From contig JAGTWP010000014.1 of the NCBI GenBank assembly GCA_018260755.1, positions 8,594-27,098 of the forward strand: a DNA stretch of 18,505 nucleotides, in the 5' to 3' direction. Below the pieces are notes generated by a model that saw only the letters and a program-made list of their open reading frames with translations, was not told the DNA's origin and made no database searches. Every line of letters starts with the position of its first letter. Position 1 is the stretch's first letter. Of the stretch, positions 1 to 6,190 are shown piece by piece. A program made the translations under genes and the position numbers. This stretch comes from Candidatus Altarchaeum sp. (GTDB lineage: Archaea; Altiarchaeota; Altiarchaeia; Altiarchaeales; Altiarchaeaceae).

Positions 1-88
1 TAAAATTAAAGAAAATTAATATAAAAATTAAACTCAAATAAAATTAAAGAAAATTAATATAAAAATTAAACTCAAATAAAATTAAAGA
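1..88. repeat. 38-bp tandem repeat, about 2.3 copies
   Basis: Two head-to-tail copies of a 38-bp AT-rich unit (1-38 and 39-76) begin with TAAAATTAAAGAAAATTAAT and end in CTCAAA. A partial third copy follows from 77 to about 88. The copies are essentially identical and there is no spacer between them, so this is not a CRISPR array. The array may extend to the left of the window. No function is apparent. Confidence 0.8.
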
Positions 89-150
89 TAATATGATAAA
101 TTTTAAATTTACTTAGCACGAAATAAAAATGTTCTTATGTTAAAATTTAG

Positions 151-238
151 GATAAGTTCGCTTACGCTCACTATCTTTTGTGTATTTAAAAAGCAAGTTT
201 TAAAATAATCTCATATTTTAAAAACTTTGTTTTTAAAA
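151..238. repeat. Palindromic repeats, divergent copy plus second hairpin
   Basis: The stretch 155-210 has a CGCTTACGCTCACT-type leader followed by the near-palindrome ATTTAAAA-AGCAAG-TTTTAAAAT (about 184-206). It resembles the better-conserved copies at 571-613, 3887-3931 and 4583-4621. Right beside it, 217-238 forms a second hairpin (TTTTAAAAAC, loop TTT, GTTTTTAAAA). These look like dispersed palindromic elements that could fold in RNA or DNA. The assignment of this copy to the family is weaker than for the others. Confidence 0.45.
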
Positions 239-540
239 TAGACATGTTGCAAATTAAGAATAGTAACTTAACTTTGTTACTTGTTTAAATTATATTTTTC
301 ATTATTTTAAAAGAAATCAGAAATTTTGAATCAAGAAATCTGAGAAATTTCTGAAAAATATCCTATTTTACATAAACTTTGGACAAAATAGCCCTATAAA
401 CACTAAACAAATTAACATCTTATTGTCCGATTTCCTTAATTTTAAACAATAGAGTTGTTGCAAATTAAAAATTTTAAAGGTGAAAACCGATAAAATTTAA
501 AGGTGTTTAAAGGTGAAAAAGTTATTTTGCAACATGTCTA
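239..540. mobile_element. MITE-like non-coding element with terminal inverted repeats
   Basis: The left end, TAGACATGTTGCAAA at 239-253, is a perfect 15-bp inverted repeat of the right end at 526-540. The element starts and finishes in TA, as expected for insertion into a TA target. It is non-coding. A variant end, TAGAGTTGTTGCAAAT, lies inside at 450-465, so a shorter 91-bp element (450-540) or nested insertions are also possible. The last 55 bases, with AAAGGTGAAAAAGTTATTTT, recur in inverted orientation from 18300. The transposase family is not known: no transposase is present in the window. Confidence 0.6.
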
Positions 541-544
541 TTAG

Positions 545-668
545 ATAAACCCTCTGAAAATTTATTTTTTTATCACCTCGCTTTGCTCGGAGATTTAAAA
601 CAAAGTTTTAAATGGTGGCAATAAATTTAAAATAAGAATAGATTGAAAATTATTTTGCAACATGTCTA
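545..668. mobile_element. MITE-like element, right part, with nested palindromic repeat
   Basis: The right end (652-668) ends in GCAACATGTCTA like those at 540 and 1325. The segment from ATAAACCCTCT (545) through the T-rich run resembles 1226-1253 in the element at 1175-1325, so the two are probably copies of one element. This copy differs by carrying the palindromic repeat at 571-617. The left end is not recognisable and may have been displaced by the element at 239-540. Confidence 0.45.
571..617 (+). repeat. Dispersed palindromic repeat, well-conserved copy
   Basis: This copy has the leader TATCACCTCGCTTTGCTCGG, then GAG, then a perfect 9-bp hairpin: ATTTAAAAC (593-601), loop AAA, GTTTTAAAT (605-613). 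CACC at 574-577 can also pair with GGTG at 614-617, closing a larger structure. The first 26 bases match the copy inside the AMP phosphorylase gene (3887-3912) at 23 positions. Confidence 0.7.
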
Positions 669-678
669 ATATGGGCAT

Positions 679-1098
679 TCAAACCATATCCTTAGAAACG
701 ATAAATCCCTCCTTTGTCATGACAAGTTTATTTAGCGGATTCCATTCCTGTGTTTTTTGTGTAGTATATTCCGGATTGAAGAAGTCAATCTTAAACATCT
801 TGCATAGTTCGCCTGCCTTGTTTCCGAAGGTGCTTTTTTTAACATCAAAAAACGATGAGACCAAATCCATAGTGATGCCTTCTTCACTTTTGAAATTCGC
901 CCGGCAAAACGCCCATATTATAGAAGCAGCCCAAGTATCGGATTTTGTTCTCGTAATGTCTATTTTCTGCTTTCGCGATAATTTTTCCAATATGTGCAGA
1001 CAAATTCCTTCTTCCTCTTTCGTCAGGTTTTCTTTTGCAAAATCAGATATAAAATTTCTTACTTCATTTATTTTCGTATTTTTCTTTTCGGCGTCCAT
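679..1098 (-). CDS. DUF6398-like domain protein
   Basis: The product has 139 residues and is probably cytosolic, with no signal peptide or membrane segment. Residues 10-110 resemble DUF6398 from memory: a helical N-terminus, an E-x-I-C-x-x-I-x-x-K-L-x-R-K stretch, the WAASIIWAFCRANF block (about residues 55-68), and a small helix-turn-helix-like segment (SSFFDVKKSTFGNKAGEL). The family has no established function. The ATG at 1098 is preceded by AT-rich DNA without a Shine-Dalgarno. The stop lies only 11 bp from the end of the MITE-like element at 545-668, and another element lies upstream (1175-1325), so the gene sits between two copies of one element. It could be accessory DNA, or a host gene whose 3' flank was invaded. 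The complementary strand also has an open frame (662-1114), judged a shadow. Confidence 0.7.
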   Translation of the reverse strand: MDAEKKNTKINEVRNFISDFAKENLTKEEEGICLHILEKLSRKQKIDITRTKSDTWAASIIWAFCRANFKSEEGITMDLVSSFFDVKKSTFGNKAGELCKMFKIDFFNPEYTTQKTQEWNPLNKLVMTKEGFIVSKDMV

Positions 1099-1174
1099 TT
1101 TTCATAGATTATAAATTTCAATTATTTTATATATTTTATTTACATTCTTAATTATAATTATAATTTATTTAAAT

Positions 1175-1325
1175 TAGAGTTGTTGTTAAATAACGTTTAT
1201 GCGGTATTTTGTATCATAACAATATATAAACCATCTAAAAAATTTATTTTTTAAGATTGAAAAAATTTATATTTGTTGTGAATATATCATAACAATATGT
1301 TGAAAATTAATTAGCAACATGTCTA
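1175..1325. mobile_element. MITE-like non-coding element
   Basis: This 151-bp element begins TAGAGTTGTTGTTAA and ends TTAGCAACATGTCTA (1311-1325), which are imperfect inverted repeats flanked by TA. Inside, ATCATAACAATAT occurs twice (about 1213 and 1287). The central ATAAACCATCT plus T-rich segment resembles 545-572. It lies between the divergent DUF6398-like gene and the nucleotidylyltransferase gene, so it may carry or displace promoter sequence. It has no coding capacity. Confidence 0.5.
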
Positions 1326-1375
1326 TTATAAACGAAATTTAATAATAACTAAATTTTTAACTAAATTTTACAAAA

Positions 1376-2698
1376 ATGACAGATACGAATACATATATTG
1401 ACGAAAAAATCAAGGAAATTTATGTTGTGCTTACAGTCGGAGGCGAAGGAACTCGGATGTATCCTTTGACATTACACTGTCCGAAACCGCTGATTGATAT
1501 GTGCAACTATCCGATAATCAAAAGAATATGCGAAATTTTTATAGTGCAGGGATGCAGGAAATTTATTTTTGCGAGCAAGGGCTATGAAAATAGTGTGCGA
1601 ATTAAAGAGGTTATGGGATTAGGACGGGACTTAACAGGGAGAATGCAATCCAGAGGTATTAAAATTTCAGACCTTGAATTTAACTATGTTCCAAAATATG
1701 GCGACAAGGGAAGTGCGGACGCAACAAAATTTGCCGCAAAATTTTTTAATGTAAATACAGATATGGTTATAGTCGGCGGTGATCAAATAATGGACATAAA
1801 TGTTGAAAATATGTTAAAATTTCACTACGAAAAGAATGCACTGATGACAATCGGATTGTTAAAAGTTGATGATGTTTCCCAATACGGCGTTGCCGAATTA
1901 AATGAAAAAGGAAGGATTGTGAAATTTGTTGAAAAACCAAAAACGGGCGAGACAAAGAGTAATCTGGCAAATATCGGGGTCTATATATTGTCCCCGAAAA
2001 TAAGAGAAATTTTTGAAAAAGAAAATATTGATGTCATTAAGGACTTTGGAAAGGATTTAATTCCCTATTTAGTGAATAATAATTATGAAATTTACGGATT
2101 TTCACACGAATATTACTGGAACGATGTCGGAACCCCTGACAGATATTTACAAACAACAGCAGATATTCTTAATGGTAAACTGAATAATATAAAATTTAAC
2201 AAAAGCGAGGAGCGATATGATAGAATCTGGATAAAGGAAGATACATACAATCGGATTATGTCTAAAATAAAAAATAAAGAAATCGGACTGCAAAAACCGC
2301 TTCGCATAGGAAAAAACTGTGATATTTATGAAAATACAATTATTGAAAATTCGGTGCTCGGTGATTCGGTTATTATCCATAAGGGCTGTAAAATAACAAA
2401 TGCCGTTATAGGTGATTTTACGGTTGTTGAAGAAAACTGCGCGCTTAATAAATGTATTATTGGAAAGCACGCCACAATAGGAAAAAACAGCAGGATAGAT
2501 GCCGATGTGAATGAGTTTGTAGCGACAAAATCAAGGATACCTGTAATCGGCGATGATGCTGAAATTTATCCGAATTCAACGGTTGGACCTGGAAAGAGAG
2601 TTGCATGTATTGCCGATTCTTACAAAGTTCTTGCGACTGGAAAATTTACTACACTGGGAATGGATGCAAAGAGCGTATATTTTATAGAAAAAGAGTAA
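1376..2698 (+). CDS. Sugar-phosphate nucleotidylyltransferase with left-handed beta-helix tail
   Basis: This 440-residue cytosolic enzyme is predicted to couple a nucleoside triphosphate to a sugar 1-phosphate, releasing pyrophosphate and giving an NDP-sugar for glycan or cell-surface synthesis. The N-terminal Rossmann-like domain (about 14-260) has the family signature GGEGTRMYPLT then PKPL (residues 22-40). It also has VGGDQ with the metal-binding Asp near 136, EKP near 189, and YWNDVGTPDRYL near 246-258. From about 305 a left-handed beta-helix of hexapeptide repeats follows (IGKNCDI, VLGDSVII, IIGKHATIGKNS). The sugar and base cannot be told from sequence; archaeal mannose-1-phosphate guanylyltransferase and glucose-1-phosphate thymidylyltransferase are the nearest ideas. 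No Shine-Dalgarno precedes the ATG. AMP phosphorylase starts 45 bp after the stop, so co-transcription is possible. Confidence 0.85.
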   Translation: MTDTNTYIDEKIKEIYVVLTVGGEGTRMYPLTLHCPKPLIDMCNYPIIKRICEIFIVQGCRKFIFASKGYENSVRIKEVMGLGRDLTGRMQSRGIKISDLEFNYVPKYGDKGSADATKFAAKFFNVNTDMVIVGGDQIMDINVENMLKFHYEKNALMTIGLLKVDDVSQYGVAELNEKGRIVKFVEKPKTGETKSNLANIGVYILSPKIREIFEKENIDVIKDFGKDLIPYLVNNNYEIYGFSHEYYWNDVGTPDRYLQTTADILNGKLNNIKFNKSEERYDRIWIKEDTYNRIMSKIKNKEIGLQKPLRIGKNCDIYENTIIENSVLGDSVIIHKGCKITNAVIGDFTVVEENCALNKCIIGKHATIGKNSRIDADVNEFVATKSRIPVIGDDAEIYPNSTVGPGKRVACIADSYKVLATGKFTTLGMDAKSVYFIEKE

Positions 2699-2743
2699 AG
2701 TGAAATTTAAAATTTATGTGCCATCACAAATTATAAAATCGCT

Positions 2744-4333
2744 ATGAAACTAAAATCCAAAATTCTAAACATTGAAGCGGGAAATTTTGTCGTTGTAATA
2801 CATGAGGAAGATGCAAAGGAAATGGGAATTTGCATTATAGACAGAGTAGAGGTTTATTCTGATAATTGCAAAAATAAGCTCAATGCAATTCCGAATTTTA
2901 CAAAAATTTATCTTAATAAAGGGGAAATCGGGATTTACGAAGAAGTAAGACAAATGTTAAATATCAATGATGGAGATATGGTTGATGTTTCGCTTTCTTC
3001 CCGTCCCGTATCGCTTGAATATATAAGAAAAAAAATTGACGGAATAAATTTGAGCGATGAAGAAATTAAAGCGATTGTAAGAGATATTGTGAATGGAAAT
3101 TTAAGTTCTGTTGAATTAGCAGGCTTTGTAATTGCTACTTATGTTCATGAAATGACGAGCAGTGAGATGATTTCTTTAATAAATGCGATGGTTGAAACGG
3201 GACAAAATATTGATTTCGGGGAAAATGTGGTTGATAAGCATAGTATCGGAGGTATCGCAGGAAACAGGACAACGATGCTTTTAGTTCCACTCATAGCGTC
3301 GGCAAATTTAAAAATTCCGAAAACATCATCACGGGCAATAACTTCGGCATCTGGAACAGCAGATACTATGGAGGTCCTGGCAAAGGTTGAATTTGATGTG
3401 GAAAAAATAAAAGATATTGTTGGGAAAACAAACGGGTGTATGGTTTGGGGAGGGGCGATAAATTTAGCACCTGCTGATGATAAAATAATAAAGGTGGAAT
3501 ATCCGCTTTCAATTGACCCGGATTCCCAGATGCTCGCGAGCGTCATGGCAAAAAAGAAAAGCGTTAATGCGAAGTATTTACTCGTTGATATTCCCGTCGG
3601 AAGGGGTGCAAAAATAAGCAACACCGAAAAAGGAAAAAAATTAGGCAATGAATTCATAAACATAGGAGCAAAATTAGGAATTAAGACAAGATGTCTAATA
3701 ACCGACGGATATTCTCCGGTTGGAAACGGAATAGGTCCCGCATTGGAAGCGAGAGATGTTTTAATAGCGCTTGATTATGAAAATTATAAAAACAAAACTG
3801 CTGAAAAAAATCACGGGAATTTTAAAATTCCTTATGATTTGATAAATAAATCCCTTGACATGGCTGCAAATATTTTTGAAATGGCATATCACCTCACTTC
3901 GTTCGGAGATTTTCAAAGCAAGTTTGAAAATAATAAAAAGGACGAATACAGAAAAACAGCAGAAGAAATTTTAAAGACAAGGGCATTAAAAAAGATGAGG
4001 GAAATTATTGAAGCGCAGGAGGGAAATCCGGAAATAAAGGCAGAAGATATAGTCATAGGGGAAAATTTTTATGATGTCCAAGCAAAATATACTGGTAAAG
4101 TAAAATTTATAAGTAACTGGAAAATTTCCCAGATTGCGAGAGCATCAGGAGCACCTTATGATAAAAAAGCCGGAATATATTTAAAAATTTCAGTAGGGGA
4201 CTTTGTAAGGAACAATGAATCATTATTCACAATTTATTCTTCCTCGGCTCACAAATTACAACACGCAATAGAGCTCGCAGAACGATTAAATCCGGTAGAA
4301 ATAGGGGGAGCGATAATTGAGAAAATTGAATAG
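2744..4333 (+). CDS. deoA: AMP phosphorylase with an in-frame palindromic-repeat insert
   Basis: This enzyme converts AMP (and CMP/UMP) plus phosphate to the free base and ribose 1,5-bisphosphate, the first step of the archaeal nucleotide degradation route that feeds type III RubisCO. Visible features are the archaeal N-terminal domain (1-84), KHSIGG (165-170), the TSSRAITSASGTADTMEVL phosphate/substrate region (194-212), DPDSQMLASVMAKK, and a C-terminal lipoyl-like barrel (about 437-529, GAPYDKKAGIYL). At 529 residues it is longer than the roughly 500 usual for archaeal homologues. The excess lies at residues 382-396 (YHLTSFGDFQSKFEN), exactly where the DNA matches the dispersed palindromic repeat at 571-613. 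The insert falls in a loop between a helix ending IFEMA and the helix AEEILKTRALKKM, away from the catalytic motifs, so the protein is probably active. The closest alternative family is thymidine phosphorylase, but the N-terminal domain argues for AMP phosphorylase. Confidence 0.9.
   Translation: MKLKSKILNIEAGNFVVVIHEEDAKEMGICIIDRVEVYSDNCKNKLNAIPNFTKIYLNKGEIGIYEEVRQMLNINDGDMVDVSLSSRPVSLEYIRKKIDGINLSDEEIKAIVRDIVNGNLSSVELAGFVIATYVHEMTSSEMISLINAMVETGQNIDFGENVVDKHSIGGIAGNRTTMLLVPLIASANLKIPKTSSRAITSASGTADTMEVLAKVEFDVEKIKDIVGKTNGCMVWGGAINLAPADDKIIKVEYPLSIDPDSQMLASVMAKKKSVNAKYLLVDIPVGRGAKISNTEKGKKLGNEFINIGAKLGIKTRCLITDGYSPVGNGIGPALEARDVLIALDYENYKNKTAEKNHGNFKIPYDLINKSLDMAANIFEMAYHLTSFGDFQSKFENNKKDEYRKTAEEILKTRALKKMREIIEAQEGNPEIKAEDIVIGENFYDVQAKYTGKVKFISNWKISQIARASGAPYDKKAGIYLKISVGDFVRNNESLFTIYSSSAHKLQHAIELAERLNPVEIGGAIIEKIE
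3887..3931 (+). repeat. Palindromic repeat copy inside the AMP phosphorylase gene
   Basis: The leader TATCACCTCACTTCGTTCGG is followed by GAG and a perfect 9-bp hairpin: ATTTTCAAA (3909-3917), loop GCAAG, TTTGAAAAT (3923-3931). It is read in frame as residues 382-396. The leader agrees with the intergenic copy at 571-596 at 23 of 26 positions. The hairpin arms match the intergenic copy at 4600-4621. Confidence 0.8.
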
Positions 4334-4655
4334 GACTGAACACACGCTCCGTTCGGAAATTTTAAAACATATCTTGAAATAATTTCACTTTGTTCAATTT
4401 TAAAATTTTACAGTAATCTCACGACATTAAAATTTTTCCCAACAATTTAATCATAGCAATAATCTTAATTACACTTTTTGTCTCTGCCTTTGTAATTTAG
4501 TACAAAAAATTCAAAAAATAAAATTTAAATAGTAACTATTCAGCCACTCAAAAAACTATGAGTAAATTTTTTGACTTTTTACGCTCACTTCGTTCGTGTA
4601 TTTTCAAACAAGTTTGAAAATCGCAGGTATTAAAAAATATTTGAATATTTTTGGT
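4334..4655. repeat. Intergenic region with palindromic repeats
   Basis: This gap holds a clear repeat copy at 4583-4621: leader CGCTCACTTCGTTCGTG, then a perfect 10-bp hairpin ATTTTCAAAC (4600-4609), loop AA, GTTTGAAAAT (4612-4621). A diverged copy lies at about 4346-4370 (CACGCTCCGTTCGG then AAATTTTAAAAC). The word GTAACTATTCAG at 4532-4543 recurs at 18350-18361. A further imperfect 12-bp hairpin (TATTAAAAAATAT / ATATTTTTAATA) spans about 4628-4670. No convincing gene was found in this stretch. Confidence 0.6.
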
Positions 4656-4739
4656 TCATATTTTTAATAGCGTGATACTCTTAATAATTTCAAGGCGATC
4701 CTCTTCAGTAAGATACATGATGCTTTTTTTCGTTTTCAT
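4656..4739 (-). pseudogene. Short ORF or gene remnant, 27 codons
   Basis: An ATG-started frame of 27 residues reads MKTKKSIMYLTEEDRLEII and ends TLLKI. The YLTEEDRLEIIK stretch looks like the start of a helix-turn-helix or transposase-type protein, and AT-rich promoter-like DNA (TTATAAATTATATTT) lies upstream. The stop falls inside the imperfect hairpin at 4628-4670, so a repeat insertion may have cut the gene short. It could also be a chance ORF. Confidence 0.25.
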
Positions 4740-4821
4740 TTCAAATATAATTTATAACAAATATAATTAATCACCCCTTAAGAAATATGAGCCAAAATTT
4801 TAACCATTTAAAAAATTTAAA

Positions 4822-5658
4822 ATGATAAAATTAGTTCCGAAATTTAAAACAACAATACCTGTATTTGCAGAGAACATAAGTCCAGACAAATTTTCCGGAA
4901 AGTCGCCTGATGAAATCAAAACGATTGAGATATTTCACGGAAATCGGAGAAAAATTTTAGCCGATCTGTTTGAAATTTATAAAGAAAATGAAGGAAATGA
5001 CACCAATGAGGAAATTTTAGTCGTGGGCGATGTATCAATGGTCAGAGAAATCGGAAAGGGAATGACAAAAGGAAAAATTACTATTAACGGAAATGCAGGA
5101 ATGCATTTGGGAGCATATATGGAAGGTGGAATAATTGAAGTTGAAGGAAATACTGACGACTGGCTTGGGGCAGAGATGAAAGGCGGACTGATAAAAGTAA
5201 GCGGAAATGTGGGAAATTTTGCAGGCGGGGCATATTACGGAAGCAATGTGGGAATGGATGGAGGAATGATAATTATTAAAGGAAATGCAGGTAATGAAGT
5301 CGGAAGATTTATGGCTTTGGGAACAATTGTAGTTAAAGGAAACACCGGAAATTTTGCAGGCACTCATATAAAAGGCGGCACGATATTTTGCTTTGGAAAT
5401 TTAGGTGCAAGGGCGGGAGCGGAGATGCATGATGGGACAATTGTGATAATGTGTAATCCTGATTCTAATTCATCCGATTTACTTCTTCCGACATTTAAAT
5501 CAAATGCAATTGCAAAATTTGCATTCATAAATTTATTTTTAACCGAATTGCAAAATTACGGCATTCAAATAGATGCTCAATTTTTCGGAAATTACGAACG
5601 TTTTAGCGGCGACTTTGCCGAACAGGGAAAAGGAGAAATTTTTTTATTCAGAGGATAG
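4822..5658 (+). CDS. fwdC: Formylmethanofuran dehydrogenase subunit C
   Basis: This subunit belongs to the complex that reduces CO2 onto methanofuran, or runs the reverse oxidation, at the formyl level of the archaeal C1 pathway. Its beta-helix resembles the C-terminal domain of glutamate synthase large subunit. The product has 278 residues, the normal length. The N-terminal part has SPDKFSGKSPDEIKTIEI. Residues about 90-215 form a run of repeats built on G-N-x-G-x-x-x-G and M-x-G-G-x-I (GNAGMHLGAYMEGG, GAEMKGGLIKVSGN, GAEMHDGTIVIM). No fwdA, fwdB or fwdD is in the window, so the gene stands apart from its usual partners. No Shine-Dalgarno is seen; the ATG follows an A/T run. The alternative, a stand-alone glutamate synthase domain, is less likely given the matching N-terminal segment. 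Confidence 0.9.
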   Translation: MIKLVPKFKTTIPVFAENISPDKFSGKSPDEIKTIEIFHGNRRKILADLFEIYKENEGNDTNEEILVVGDVSMVREIGKGMTKGKITINGNAGMHLGAYMEGGIIEVEGNTDDWLGAEMKGGLIKVSGNVGNFAGGAYYGSNVGMDGGMIIIKGNAGNEVGRFMALGTIVVKGNTGNFAGTHIKGGTIFCFGNLGARAGAEMHDGTIVIMCNPDSNSSDLLLPTFKSNAIAKFAFINLFLTELQNYGIQIDAQFFGNYERFSGDFAEQGKGEIFLFRG

Positions 5659-5749
5659 AAAAATTTTTATTTTAGAAGTTTTATTTTAGTATTTGTTTTT
5701 TAGTATTTATTTACACCTCCTTCTAATTAATAAACCCTAAAAATTAAAG

Positions 5750-5760
5750 TTATAAATTTA
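5750..5760 (+). promoter_or_regulatory. Candidate TATA box of the RNA polymerase cluster
   Basis: TTATAAATTTA preceded by purines (AAAG, BRE-like) is centred about 27 bp before the rpoH TTG at 5781. That spacing would place transcription initiation at or next to the start codon, giving a leaderless mRNA. It is a pattern match in an AT-rich background, so confidence is modest. Confidence 0.4.
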
Positions 5761-5780
5761 AAAAGTTAAAATTTTCTAAA

Positions 5781-6101
5781 TTGGTATCTCACATTTTAAT
5801 TCCCAAACATGAGGTGATAACAAAAGAAGAAGTTGAAGGACTGTTAAAAAAATATAATATAACAAAATATAAACTTCCGAAAATTTATGAATTTGATGCA
5901 GCAATAACCGAATTACATGCAAAACCGGGCGAGGTAATAAAAATAACACGAAAAAGCCCGACAGCAGGAACGGCATTCTATTATAGGGTAGTTATTTCAG
6001 GAACAATTCACGGAAAGGGTGCTTCGGAACGTACCGAAGAGGAAATTGCAGAGTATGCCGACGATGTTGGAGAGGAAGAAGATGACGCACCTGAAATTTA
6101 A
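5781..6101 (+). CDS. rpoH: RNA polymerase subunit H (Rpo5) with acidic C-terminal tail
   Basis: RpoH is the small archaeal homologue of the C-terminal domain of eukaryotic Rpb5 and forms the lower jaw of RNA polymerase. The family core is clear: HILIPKHEVITKEE, KYNITKYKLPKI, then KPGEVIKITRKSPTAG and YYRVV (residues about 4-72). A TTG codon is the only sensible start and fits the candidate TATA spacing. Archaeal RpoH usually ends just after the YYRVV strand at about 75-85 residues. Here roughly 34 more residues follow, ending in a strongly acidic tail (GEEEDDAPEI). rpoB begins 90 bp downstream. Confidence 0.93.
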   Translation: MVSHILIPKHEVITKEEVEGLLKKYNITKYKLPKIYEFDAAITELHAKPGEVIKITRKSPTAGTAFYYRVVISGTIHGKGASERTEEEIAEYADDVGEEEDDAPEI

Positions 6102-6190
6102 GATATGCTCTTTATGTTTTTTATCACTCTTTAATATAAATTTTAATTAAATTTAAGTGTTTTACAAAATAAAAATAAACCAAAATAAAA

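Noticed and set aside
1-88. Possible CRISPR array
   Set aside because: The 38-bp copies abut without unique spacers, so it is a simple tandem repeat.
662-1114. Forward-strand ORF of 150 codons opposite the DUF6398-like gene
   Set aside because: Its sequence is rich in Ser/Phe/Ile as expected for an antisense shadow, its start lies inside the MITE-like end, and the opposite strand has a recognisable domain.
239-1325. Complete insertion sequence with its own transposase
   Set aside because: The only gene is the DUF6398-like protein, which has no transposase motifs; the elements are therefore called MITE-like and no IS family is named.
4417-4500. Short forward frame ending in a membrane-like run (LIIAIILITLFVSAFVI)
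   Set aside because: It has no ATG, GTG or TTG start and is preceded by a stop; AT-rich DNA easily encodes Ile/Leu/Phe runs.
5035-5367. Reverse-strand ORF inside fwdC, and similar reverse ORFs inside rpoB, rpoA1 and the AMP phosphorylase gene
   Set aside because: They are shadows of clearly identified genes, with Ser/Ile/Phe-rich compositions and no recognisable domain.
5714-5720. CACCTCC, which on the reverse strand reads as a strong Shine-Dalgarno (GGAGGTG)
   Set aside because: No start codon or open frame follows on the reverse strand, and no gene in the window uses a Shine-Dalgarno.
6102-6190. Terminator between rpoH and rpoB at the T-rich stretch TTTATGTTTTTTATCACTC
   Set aside because: T-runs are frequent in this AT-rich DNA, and a terminator inside the cluster cannot be supported from sequence alone.
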